A stretch of DNA of 29,600 bases from Beroe ovata (taxonomy: Eukaryota > Ctenophora > Nuda > Beroida > Beroidae). Below the pieces are notes generated by a model. It ran no database searches and was not told the DNA's origin. It saw only the letters and a program-made list of their open reading frames with translations. The position numbers and the translations under genes are program-made. The DNA is taken from positions 201,523 to 231,122 of the forward strand of contig CAMPET010000084.1 of the NCBI GenBank assembly GCA_946803715.1, given 5' to 3'. Below are positions 12,601 to 21,083 of the stretch, one piece after another. Positions within the stretch are counted from its first letter, which is position 1. Each line of letters begins with the position of its first letter.

Positions 12601-12971
12601 GTTTGTCCATAAGCAAAGACAGTAGCATTGTAACCATCTAAGCAGGAATGCACGAGTGGCTTTACAACATCATTATAAATGACATCTTGTGTTGTCTTAT
12701 CGTTAAATACATGATCAAATGTGAAGTTCTGGTCTTTTCCAAGAACTAATTGGCTCTTGTTTGGTAAAACTATTAAACATTCTTTGCAACGTTTGATCTT
12801 CTCCCTGCAAATGAAACCAAATTTGCGAACCATAATAATTATATGTTAAAACTGAATGAGTATGACACTATCATAGTCTCATATCCATAATCTTGTGCCC
12901 ATTCCTCACCTTTCAAGTAAAGGGCGAACTCTGATAGCAACCTTTACAGCAGTTCCTTCTTTCTCTGCCAT
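670..12971 (-). CDS. KIF27: KIF27/KIF7-like kinesin-4 family motor, 13 exons, complete
   Basis: Plus-end-directed-type microtubule motor of the KIF27/KIF7/Costal-2 group, whose members act in motile cilia or Hedgehog signalling. Exons, 5' to 3' on the minus strand: 12971-12910, 12804-12599, 12518-12391, 12310-12199, 12101-11929, 4388-3891, 3575-2800, 2702-2557, 2373-2207, 1977-1779, 1621-1473, 1274-1127, 953-670. All junctions keep frame and give 1015 aa. The motor spans residues about 8-337: P-loop GQTGSGKT at 87-94, switch [10 protein letters not shown] at 201-209, switch II DLAGSE at 237-242. [10 protein letters not shown] and the sequence after switch II ([10 protein letters not shown]) resemble KIF27/KIF7. 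Charged coiled coil follows, then a C-terminal box [16 protein letters not shown], as I recall it from KIF27/KIF7 tails. It is shorter than vertebrate KIF27 (about 1400 aa). The donor of exon 7 (GTTCGG) is weak. The symbol is by similarity; orthology to KIF27 versus KIF7 is not resolved. Confidence 0.88.
2024..2197. repeat. Imperfect ~17-bp tandem repeat filling kinesin intron 9
   Basis: About nine degenerate copies of a unit like AAAGTGGTGTCAAGCGA. The repeat occupies most of the 229-bp intron between the exons ending at 2207 and starting at 1977. Copies differ by substitutions and small indels. Confidence 0.75.
4973..6031 (-). CDS. Rhodopsin-class GPCR, intronless, nested in kinesin intron
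   Basis: Orphan class A G-protein-coupled receptor of 352 aa in the plasma membrane, ligand unknown. Seven hydrophobic segments are visible. N-glycosylation site NVT is at residue 2. The TM1 motif GN is at residues 41-42 and the TM2 aspartate in CVIDIASS is D69. C98 before TM3 and C173 in loop 2 could form the usual disulphide. TM7 NPVLY is at 297-301, followed by a basic helix-8-like WRIKKMRMW. At the end of TM3 the DRY motif reads SRA (122-124), and no CWxP is seen in TM6. The start ATG gives a short extracellular tail normal for the class. The gene is on the same strand as the host kinesin, so independent transcription needs its own promoter. The divergent TM3 motif resembles lineage-specific invertebrate receptor expansions (inference). 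Confidence 0.88.
   Translation of the reverse strand: MNVTEAFVTPGVEILLSTQFRIYDRILAVGLWACLIIGLPGNYLALRYFIFSRKRNVSTLLYIVACVIDIASSIVHIPVAVILFSDRDGWLLESQVFCPPWYFLLLTLQLMSMYVAMLLALSRAIVILFPFYSVNRKTVFASVIIVTIYQGAWNTIYLILAKSTYYSKSSALCFASTSQMNHLFFLMYQCNYNFWSILPPVVVTFSLIASVVKLKRESICITSETLRKNQQASVTIAYFSIIFLISNSFSFINNTLYIITVEVYDMYPGPFYENNFMFFYSWMLSFLYCTVINAALNPVLYFWRIKKMRMWAMGQLRRVSVKKVIHRRYLTTNGIEGTVLAESPLSRAETEF
6062..6285. repeat. 21-bp minisatellite upstream of the GPCR
   Basis: About ten tandem copies of TTATGAGGATTGTAGAGGGG(G), ending about 30 bp upstream of the GPCR start codon. Variants include GACGATT, GAGTATT and GTAGATG. The unit is 21 bp, so the plus strand stays open as a repeating seven-residue string (MRIVEGV). 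I regard that frame as incidental. On the GPCR sense strand the repeat is pyrimidine-rich. Confidence 0.9.
6300..8580. other. Intronic DNA with no recognised gene
   Basis: AT-rich sequence inside kinesin intron 5. A plus-strand open frame at 7934-8188 and a shorter one near 7500-7680 show no recognisable domain and no convincing splice sites. I see no intact mobile element. Confidence 0.5.
7165..7206. repeat. Short tandem repeat CGTCAATTAA x4
   Basis: Four nearly perfect head-to-tail copies of the 10-bp unit CGTCAATTAA, with one extra C after the first copy. They lie in kinesin intron 5. Confidence 0.85.
8586..8638. repeat. (CACT)n microsatellite
   Basis: About a dozen copies of the tetranucleotide CACT/TCAC with one CATT and one CTCT interruption, in kinesin intron 5. 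Confidence 0.9.
8786..8880. repeat. 34-bp tandem repeat, ~2.7 copies
   Basis: The unit contains GTGCCGTGAAATTACTCGGT followed by ACATGGTTGTG. The GTGCCGTG word recurs at 8795, 8829 and 8863, a 34-bp period. A degraded piece (GGTACGTGTA) follows to about 8900. Confidence 0.85.
8900..11928. other. Intronic DNA with no recognised gene
   Basis: The rest of kinesin intron 5, AT-rich. A patch at 9705-9810 repeats the words ATCGTAACG, CGTTACGA and ATTACGATC in both orientations. No coding exon or RNA gene is recognised. The intron donor is at 11928. Confidence 0.5.
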
Positions 12972-14369
12972 AGACCTTAGTGATATACCTTGATAAGAAA
13001 TCCGCCTGTTGAGCTGGTCTTCAAAATTATATTGTATCTTGATTATTGATGGATAAACATGTGACATGAAATGAGATTTAGAAACTTCAACATCATGTTA
13101 GCACCTATCCGGCTGGTATGTGACAACAGAAATAACATCATTGACCATGCAATTATTCGAGTGAAATTCCTGTACGAAGCAAAAAGACAGAGAAATTTCA
13201 ATAAGAAATGAATAATTCACTTTAAATACTAGACTTTCCTCTCTAATATTGGTTTACCCATCAATAACTAAAATACTGAAATCAAATAAATCATCACACA
13301 AAAGGTCTGTGATATTTCTGAATAAATTTTACGATGCTGCTGCGCGCGACCAGGACTCATAAATTCCGTTTTGAATGCATTGCCAAACGTTTTTGCAGTT
13401 ATTTATGCACAGTTGCCTGCGATGCGAGGCTTTTTAATATATACTAAGCGCGCGGTGCCTGGTTATTATTGTTATTCTTTCGCCGCGCCGCGCGGCTGCT
13501 CCTTGAATCGCGCACGAGATTCGAGGAGCAGTAGACAAATCACATTTAACAATACGTATACAGAAGAACTCTGTTTTGATTTGCGCCGCGGCGCGCAACT
13601 TCACGAAGTGCAAAAGCTACAACTGAAATGACCAAGTTTTGGCTTTCGATTGCATGAACGCATGCGCCGCGCGCACGCGTGTGAGAAGCAGACTCTGTCT
13701 AAACGTTTTTGATTAGCGATTCTTTGCGAAAACAATTATATAATTCCTCACTGACATTACAGTTCAATTTTAATTGAAGCATTTATCCTCTATGAATGAT
13801 GGGCATAGTGCTGTAAAGCATTTATTTGAGTACAGGCATTTTTTTCTACAATCTGTTTTACATTTGTTTGTGTGAGGTTGGGATTTTGCAGGTCATGGTT
13901 AATGCTTTTTGTGACATTTAATTTAATTCGAGTTTTGCTCATTGCAGGATGATGTGCATTCTTACCGACATCCTGAAGGTGGAGCTTTAACTTACATAAG
14001 TTTTAATTCCAAAACTATCACTTGATAGGCAGGTGTGCAAGGTTTGATTTATGTCATACTTCTTGAGTTTCATTTACTTGCACTCATCATGACATCATCG
14101 TATCATCTCAAAGAATTTGTTTTGCTAATTTTTTATTTTCTATGCTGCTTTAGATGATTATTGACAATCTACTGAATCATGCCCACACACTTCATACCAC
14201 AAATCTACTGTAATGACTGTTTAAGGCCCTTGCTTCCCAAAAGTGACTGTAGGTTGTGTTGATAAGTTTAAAGTTAAGTGTTGCTATGTTATTATATCCT
14301 AATGTCAAATCTTCCAAGTTGATTTCATTACTAATAAAGCATTATCCTTAGGAATTCTTCATCAGCACA
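12972..14369. promoter_or_regulatory. Divergent promoter region between kinesin and TBL1 genes, CG-rich core
   Basis: The kinesin starts leftward at 12971 and TBL1 rightward at 14370, so this 1.4 kb must hold both promoters and 5' UTRs. Between about 13330 and 13690 the otherwise AT-rich DNA has dense CG runs: GCGCGC at 13340, CGCCGCGCCGCGCGG near 13481, a near-palindrome TTGCGCCGCGGCGCGCAA at 13581-13598, and CGCATGCGCCGCGCGC near 13657, which resembles an NRF1-type site. The TBL1 leader probably contains an intron, because TTATCCTTAG (ending near 14351) looks like a splice acceptor just before the start codon. The 86-codon frame at 13371-13631 crosses the CG core and is probably not a gene. 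Confidence 0.55.
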
Positions 14370-15923
14370 ATGTGCATGACTTCTGATGAGGTGAATTATT
14401 TAGTTTATCGCTACCTCCAAGAGTCAGGGTTTGAACATACAGCATTTGTTTTCAACCTTGAGTCTCATACCAATAGTTGCAATATTGATGGAACATTAGT
14501 CCCTCCTGGGGCTCTGATTTCAATCTTACAGAAGGGTCTTCAATTTGTTCAAGCTGAAATATCATTATCAGATGATGGCTTGATTTCAACAGAAAGTGAT
14601 TCCTTGAGTCTAATTGAAGCAGTAATACCAGATATATATGGAATTAGCTCTCGTGCCATGACCAGTAGTGCTCCCAAATCATGTGACACTGAATCTCATG
14701 ACAATGAAGCTCCTCATGTCAAGTTTGAAGAACCTGATGTCACAATGATGCTTGATGCTTCTGAAGAACAGCCTACATTTGAGAATGGAACTTCAGGCCC
14801 TCCTGAAAACTTCCAGTCTGAAGATGCTGATGAAGAGTTGAAGGAAAGTGTTTTCATAAATAAGGATAATATCAGACATTTTCCTCATGATAAAGAAGTG
14901 TTCAGCTGTGTCTGGAATCCTGTTACAGATAAGCTTGCTACTGGTTCAGGTGATAGTACAATTAGAATATGGGACATGGTTGATACTTCGAAAGAGCCAA
15001 TTGTATTGAAACATGCTGCTTGCAGTGGAAATGACAAGAAACTTGATATAACAGCACTTGACTGGAGTCCCAATGGTGATCTTCTGGCAAGTGGTTGTCT
15101 AAATGGAAGCACCAAAATATTCAAAAATACAGGGGAATTGTTGCATACATTCAAGATTCATGGTGCCCCGGTTTTTGCCTTGAAATTCAATTGTAAAGGT
15201 CAGTACTTGGTCACTGGTGGAATGTCTCCGTCAGTTGTTGTTATTGATTTGCAGTCAGCTCAACAGTATCAAGATTACAAGTTCAACCCGGGCAATCTGA
15301 TGGAAGCTACAATGGATATCCATTGGCAAAATGAGAAAACATTTGCTGCATGTAGCAATAACACGGTGATATATGTGTGCAGATTGGGACTTGAGAAGCC
15401 TATTAAATACTTCAAGGGGCATGAAAGGGAGGTAAATGTGTTACGCTGGGACCACTCTGGTACATATTTAGCGTCAGGATCAGAGGATAGGACTGCAAGG
15501 ATCTGGTCATTGCGATCAGAGGAGTGTATTCACTCACTGCAGGGTCACTCTGGTAGCGTTGAGGTTGTGAGATGGATGCCACCAAAGCAAAAAGAGCAGA
15601 AATTCATCCTAGCAACGGCAAGTCAGGACACTACTGTTAGATTATGGAATACTAAGACTGGTGAGTGTATCCAGCATTACAATCGGCATACCTCCGCTGT
15701 ACTCTCCATCTGTTTCAGTCCTTGTGGCAACTTCCTAGCCAGTGGATCTGTGGATAGGACTTTCAAAATTTGGGGAGTAAAAGATGGAATTCTGGTGAAC
15801 AATTATCAGGGCGGTGGAGTGATATCCGATGTATGTTGGAACAGCTCTGGCAGTAAGATTGCAGCAAGCTGTGAGGATACAAATGTAATAATGATTGAGT
15901 TAACATCTGAGTCGGGATCATGA
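14370..15923 (+). CDS. TBL1XR1: TBL1/TBL1XR1 co-repressor subunit, intronless CDS
   Basis: WD40 protein of the NCoR/SMRT-HDAC3 complex. In known members it acts in the nucleus as an exchange factor that recruits ubiquitin machinery to turn over co-repressors, and it binds histones. The protein has 517 aa; human TBL1XR1 has 514. Residues 4-36 form a LisH domain (SDEVNYLVYRYLQESGF), nearly identical to the human start. An F-box-like stretch (GTLVPPGALISILQKGLQFV) covers about 41-90. An acidic linker runs to about 165, without the poly-Ala run of vertebrate TBL1. WD repeats fill 166-513, for example GSGDSTIRIWD, GSEDRTARIWS, ASQDTTVRLWN and GSVDRTFKIWG. The coding region has no intron. Either Met1 or Met3 (ATGTGCATG) could initiate. 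Orthology to TBL1X versus TBL1XR1 predates the vertebrate split. Confidence 0.96.
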   Translation: MCMTSDEVNYLVYRYLQESGFEHTAFVFNLESHTNSCNIDGTLVPPGALISILQKGLQFVQAEISLSDDGLISTESDSLSLIEAVIPDIYGISSRAMTSSAPKSCDTESHDNEAPHVKFEEPDVTMMLDASEEQPTFENGTSGPPENFQSEDADEELKESVFINKDNIRHFPHDKEVFSCVWNPVTDKLATGSGDSTIRIWDMVDTSKEPIVLKHAACSGNDKKLDITALDWSPNGDLLASGCLNGSTKIFKNTGELLHTFKIHGAPVFALKFNCKGQYLVTGGMSPSVVVIDLQSAQQYQDYKFNPGNLMEATMDIHWQNEKTFAACSNNTVIYVCRLGLEKPIKYFKGHEREVNVLRWDHSGTYLASGSEDRTARIWSLRSEECIHSLQGHSGSVEVVRWMPPKQKEQKFILATASQDTTVRLWNTKTGECIQHYNRHTSAVLSICFSPCGNFLASGSVDRTFKIWGVKDGILVNNYQGGGVISDVCWNSSGSKIAASCEDTNVIMIELTSESGS

Positions 15924-16439
15924 AAATGTGATTTATGTTAATTAGAAATCAGATCACAGTGTATCCAATGAAATACATTATATACATAGCAAGATGACGA
16001 AGAGAGCACAGAAGTATGGAGAGCAAAATGCCGCGCTGTGTAACCTAGATTTGCTGCTCAGTTTTGTAAGATGAAGTCTTAAATATTTGACAAATGCATC
16101 AACATGGTATTTGTATTGTGTGTCAGATTTCACTTTGTATTTGTATAATTGCGACTGGATATTTGGCAACCTGCAACAAGAAATGAGATGAACTTATAAT
16201 CAGCCTCAGTTGAGACTCCCGCTCCACCATTTTGAAAGTGACAGCAAGACGCAGAATTGTTATACCAATTTTTACCCTGTTTTTATTTGATAGAATGTAC
16301 CTATTTCATTGATAGAGATTGAATTGTTTTCTTATGACTTGCAACTCCTGAAAAGTTTGCCTTACTTGCACATTCTGACTGAAATTCTGATGATAAACCG
16401 AGCGAAACTGTGATTCAGCTATGTGAAGACCAGAAGACA
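15924..16439. other. TBL1 3' flank and SCOC upstream region
   Basis: Only 516 bp separate the TBL1 stop from the SCOC start on the same strand. It must hold the TBL1 3' UTR and the SCOC promoter/5' UTR. No canonical AATAAA was noticed. The minus-strand frame at 15978-16169 has no recognisable domain. Confidence 0.5.
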
Positions 16440-16825
16440 ATGGAAGACATCGAGAATGAAGAGGAAAAGAAGAAGCAGTTGATCCAGGTTAGTACATCTA
16501 CAAAAACTCCTCTCCGTGCCCAGTGCTATCTTTGGTGAGATAGTGATTAATAGACCTTGCGTTGTGATAGTATCCACTGGACAATAAATTAGACAGTTGT
16601 TAGCCCTGATCTCTGAATTGTAAATCTAATCATATTTTGTCTCATTTCTAGGAAGTGCTAGAGCTACAGAACACACTAGATGACCTTGCTCAACGGGTTG
16701 ATTCCGTGAAGGAACAGAATAGCAAACTCAAATCAGAAAACCAAGTTCTTACCCAGTACATTGAAAACTTGATGAGCTCGTCCACGATTTTTCAACAAAA
16801 CAACCTCGGGAACTTATCAAAATGA
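16440..16825 (+). CDS. SCOC: Short coiled-coil protein SCOC, two exons, complete
   Basis: Small coiled-coil protein. In animals SCOC binds Arl1/Arl3 GTPases at the Golgi and FEZ1 in autophagy control. Exon 1 is 16440-16487 and ends in a GTTAGT donor. Exon 2 is 16652-16825, after a CTCATTTCTAG acceptor. The joined CDS is 222 nt and gives 73 aa. The core [20 protein letters not shown], then [20 protein letters not shown], matches the human SCOC heptad core almost residue for residue, with the usual short variable ends. An out-of-frame ATGTGA and a short upstream frame (ATGATAAACCGA, ending TGA) precede the chosen start. Confidence 0.93.
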
Positions 16826-17317
16826 GCATGATGGAAAATGCTGGGAATTTGTGTGCTGAATTCGTTTAATTATATCTGAATACTCTCATATTCATGTGTG
16901 AATTATCATGGTGTTGTAGCAGGTATCGTTTTTTGACTGATTTTAATCCTTTTTGATAGGATGAATATTTTGAATTTTATCATTTCAGCTGCATTTATTT
17001 AGAGTTATAGATTGACAGGAATATAGTTTAAAACCGTCTCGAATATATCAAAATCAATACGAAGTTGTTATGGGATGCTTATGCAGCTGTCTGTGTTTTA
17101 TGGGAAGTATTACAACCACTTTTGCATTCTATTGGATGAACTCAAAACTTGAATTTCGTTTTTCGTTCCGGTTCTTTTTGCAAGGCAGCATGAATCTAAT
17201 ATCCCTCGATAGTATGATACGGTGATTTAATTCCACAATGCCCATTGCCCAATATTGACCCTTCCCCTATTATTCTCAGTTGATGTTTTACATGATAGGA
17301 ACTGTTGAGTATAATTG
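16826..17317. other. SCOC 3' flank and MAP2K7 upstream region
   Basis: AT-rich, no recognisable gene. It probably contains the SCOC 3' UTR and the MAP2K7 promoter. No clear TATA box or polyadenylation signal can be assigned. Confidence 0.45.
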
Positions 17318-20300
17318 ATGACATCAAACTCTGGAAAAGGTAGGATCACTGATTTTTGTCATATCACTGTTTTTAATCAGTCTATCATCTCATCTTATCT
17401 TTTGCCTCTCCTCCTCTGACATTTCTTTGTATAATGCAACTTACTTGGTAACTTAGTTTTTCCAAAGATTTGAAAGGGCAATTTTCCCAAATTACTCATT
17501 ATAACCCCACTCTTATTGACTGATTCACTCAGGCATGCCTAACACAAGTGGAATATATGAGAAACTCAACGCTCTCAAAATACGAGGGGGAGAAATGGCT
17601 CCGTCCTCACCAATCATACCGTACGTAACACAATGTGTGTGTGTGTACGTGTGTGTCTGTGTGTGTACTGTGTGTCTGTATGTCTGTGTGTGTGTGTGTG
17701 TCTGTGTTTGTGTGTGTGTCTGTGTTTGTGTGTGTGTGTGTGTGTGNNNNNNNNNNNNNNNNNNNNNNNNNNNNNNNNNNNNNNNNNNNNNNNNNNNNNN
17801 NNNNNNNNNNNNNNNNNNNNNNNNNNNNNNNNNNNNNNNNNNNNNNNNNNNNNNNNNNNNNNNNNNNNNNNNNNTGTGTGTCTGTGTGTCTGTGTGTATG
17901 TGTGTGTATGTGTATGTGTGTGTATGTGTGTGTATGTGTGTGTCTTTGCTATGCTAGTTTTGATAATACTTGGTTTAGACATTCTATCATATAGCTCTGT
18001 ATAATGCTCTGTGGCTATATGAAACTCTTTATACGCTTGAGGCTGTATTATATGTGTTTTTGTAGCCTGACATTAGTGGATCGCTTGCTTGTCAAGGATA
18101 AACAATGTCTGTCAGTCATTGATGGACGTTTGACAGTTATAGCGTCATATCTGTCATGCCTGGCAGGCAAGTCAGGGATTGCTCCTCTCTTTCTATACTC
18201 GTTAAGCTGGATGTGCTACTCCATGTTTTCTAAAGATCCCCAAAACTAAATCAGTGTCCTATCTATCCTATTGTCCCCCATACCACCGCTCGATTTGTAT
18301 CCACTCATCTTGTGAACCACACTTGCCGAGTCCCCCACTTTCCACGCAGAAGAGTGAGTAGCGCACCAGCTGACTCGGGTGGTCGAAGGAGAGAGCGACC
18401 CCAGTCCCTGTTCACGACCCCAACCACGGCAAAGAGGGATGATGAGCGACGACCCCGACCCCAGAGTTTAATCATGACATCCCTCAGGTCTGGCTCCAGC
18501 GAGGCGGGGCCTGGCCGACCAAGACCTGGTAAGTGCGTGAGTGTGTGTGTGATTGTGTGTGATTATGCGTGATTGACTGTTAATATATGATTATGTGTGA
18601 TTATGCGTGATCAGAGATGCACCGGAAATGCACTACATCCACTCAGCAGATAACTGTGTCCCTTTCCTTTCCCCTGTCACCTGAACATATTATCTCCCAG
18701 GACGTATTGATGTCAGGGATCTAAGACGGGACAGACCTTGTTTATCCCTGAGTGCCAAATCTAACGGCAACACAGCGACCAGGGTAAGTGTGAGTAACAA
18801 TGATCAGTTTCGCCAGGTCGTTAAATGTACCCTGTAAAACTAAACTCAATATTTTCAGAATCCCGATAAAACTATGTCGCAGTCAAACCCGTTTGAGTTT
18901 GAGAATTTCAAGCCTGAAGTTCGCATCAACGGACAGCGGTATAATGTGTCGCAATGTGATTTTGAGAGTATTTCACATTTGGGGGATGGAGCTTGTGGAA
19001 CTGTACAGGTATGTATCCGCCCTCGGTTTTGTTTGGGGCCGATATTTTTCGGCTCATCATTTCAATCGCTTGGCGTGTTTTTGTTATTGTTTCTGCTTTG
19101 TCAAAGGTACGCGCTGCGCGCGCAAGTTTGCTGTGGGACTTCTCCTAATGCTGACAACTTTTTTCCTGCAAATTTCTGTGTGAAAATTGCGCGCAATCTG
19201 TTGTTAGCACACCGCGCACAACCGAATTGGTAGCTAATATTGTGGAATTCAGCGGAAACTTGTTCTAGATACGTAGAAACCATATTGGCGATAATATACA
19301 TGTTTACTTGGCTCTCATGTAATGTAAATAACGTGTTTCAGTTGATGAGACACAAGCCAACAGATGTTCTGATGGCTGTCAAGAAGATGCGACGAACACA
19401 GGTATTGGAACATCGTTAAGTGGACTTCATAGTCAATAGACCTGTCACACTGACTCTAAATCAACTGACTCAAATTCACTGACATTTGGACATTGATGCT
19501 AAATAACAGACACTCGGTCTTGACCCTCAAACTCTGACATTAACTAATTGACACTTAAACACTGACACTTAAACTCTAGAAACTGCCACTAATTTCATGT
19601 CCCAGGATTTGAGGGAACAACGTCGCATATTCACTGACCTAAACATCGTGATAAAAGAACATACATGTCCCAGTATAATCAACTCATACGGTGCATATAT
19701 CACAGAGCAGGATGTCTGTATATGCATGGAACCCATGGACACGTGTCTCGATAAGTTGCAGAAAGCGATGAAAGAGCGGGGAATGGTGGGTGGTATCCCT
19801 GAACCAGTCCTGGGGAAAATAACTGTGGGGGTGGTGCATGGTCTGGCGTTTCTCAAGCAGCAATACAGTGTGATACACAGAGATGTCAAACCGAGCAATA
19901 TATTGATCGATAGAAGGGGCCTAGTAAAGATATGTGATTTCGGTATTGCTGGTAATTTAGTGGATAGTAAGGTAAAGACGCGGGACCAGGGATGCCCCGC
20001 GTACATGTCTCCAGAGAGGATCGACCCGCCCGATCAAGACAACCCGTCATACGACATCCGGGCTGATGTTTGGTCACTCGGGATCACGCTTGTCGAGCTA
20101 GCGTACAGCAAATACCCGTACAGTCAGACCAAGGTTCAGTTCTCTCTTATGACAGAGATCATCAATTCGCCAGCGCCTGTGCTTAAATCAGAGGACGGTT
20201 TCTCACCGGACTTCATTGATTTCGTCAGAATCTGTCTTATCAAGGACGTGAATGAACGGCCAAAGTACGACAGATTATTGCAACATCCCTTCATTAAGCA

Positions 20301-20367
20301 GTATGAGACAGTAGATTCGGCTGTTGTAGCGGACTGGTATACCATCCATTTTTTAAACGATAATTAG
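17318..20367 (+). CDS. MAP2K7: MAP kinase kinase 7 (MKK7/hemipterous), seven exons, complete
   Basis: Dual-specificity kinase that phosphorylates and activates JNK. Exons: 17318-17339, 17533-17620, 18350-18528, 18701-18783, 18859-19008, 19342-19401, 19606-20367. They join in frame to 447 aa. The start in exon 1 (MTSNSGK) is inferred from an open frame that splices in phase; Met9 (17535) is the alternative. The N-terminal region has basic-hydrophobic, docking-like motifs. Kinase landmarks: glycine loop GDGACGTV (166-173), AVKK with K188, HRDVKPSN from 285, DFG 305-307. The activation loop SKVKT has S315 and T319 at the positions of the MKK7 phosphosites. SPERIDPP follows, and then DIRADVWSLGI. 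INGQRYN before the kinase and PSYDIRADVW favour MKK7 over MKK4 or MKK3/6. A C-terminal DVD-like docking helix follows PFIKQYETVD. Confidence 0.93.
17634..17945. repeat. (TG)n microsatellite with assembly gap, MAP2K7 intron 2
   Basis: TG/TGTC/TGTA dinucleotide-rich tract in intron 2 of MAP2K7. It is interrupted by the run of N. The open frames on both strands here (CVCV or THTH repeats) are artefacts of the repeat. Confidence 0.95.
17747..17874. other. Assembly gap (128 N)
   Basis: Undetermined bases inside the TG microsatellite. The true length is unknown, but the gap lies in an intron, so the predicted MAP2K7 protein is unaffected. Confidence 0.99.
19040..19230. promoter_or_regulatory. CG-rich island in MAP2K7 intron 5
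   Basis: CGCGCTGCGCGCGCAAG near 19110-19125, a perfect 12-bp palindrome ATTGCGCGCAAT at 19186-19197, and CCGCGCAC near 19212 lie in an otherwise AT-rich intron. The 8-mer GCGCGCAA is shared with the divergent promoter at 13591-13598. It may be an internal enhancer or promoter; this is inference from composition only. Confidence 0.35.
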
Positions 20368-21083
20368 AATTTATAGGATTTATTGTCAGTTCTATGATTT
20401 TGAAGAGAGAGACGCGTATATATCATATCGTTTTTGTTCATACTCCATATGTATATAAAAACAGCAAAAGTGCCTTTCTCGGCAGTTTTAAACGACATAT
20501 TGTTAGAATTTGGAAAATTTCCCAATCTCCCTTTTGAGTATTTCAATATACCGAATGTTCGTACCCGCATATAGAAAGTCACGTGACATGATTTCTGTCA
20601 TATATTATCGTTAGGCGGTGATGCGGTGTTTGTGATCGAATTTTAGCAGCATCAATTCATATGCGCCTCACTATTTCAACACAGCTTTGATCGGCTGCTT
20701 ATTTCTGAGTTGCTACCTGCTAGTCTTTGATCTTCTGAACGCAATATATCGTTTTTCGGGCTGAGTGTTATAATTAAAAGTGGATGATTTTGTAACATTA
20801 GAGTAAATAATCCTTTAAAAAGTTTATAGATTATACATTGATCATCTGTCAATTATCCAAAGTGTACATTTCGTTTACAAGTTTTCTGCTTCAATGAGCA
20901 CGATAGCGATATACGACGGTTAAGGGAACGCCTGGATTTTAGTAAAACGCTTTCTTAATCACAATAAACTACGCATATAATAAATCTTCATTAAATTCAT
21001 TTTTTGATTAAAAAGAAACACTACTGACAGTCCTGCACCTTGTTATTTTCACCCGCACTTTTGCCCTGTACTGTAACCCAGAG
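20368..21083. other. Convergent 3' flanks of MAP2K7 and the kringle protein
   Basis: The two genes end facing each other 716 bp apart. The sequence is AT-rich and should contain both 3' UTRs. The minus-strand frame at 20364-20582 has no recognisable domain. Confidence 0.5.

Noticed and set aside
13371-13631. 86-codon plus-strand frame in the divergent promoter
   Set aside because: It crosses the CG-rich core, has no domain and is not preceded by coding context; more likely 5' UTR or promoter.
17535-18004. Long open frames on both strands with Cys-Val or Thr-His repeats
   Set aside because: They are produced by the TG microsatellite and the N gap; only the first 86 bases (17535-17620) are real MAP2K7 coding sequence.
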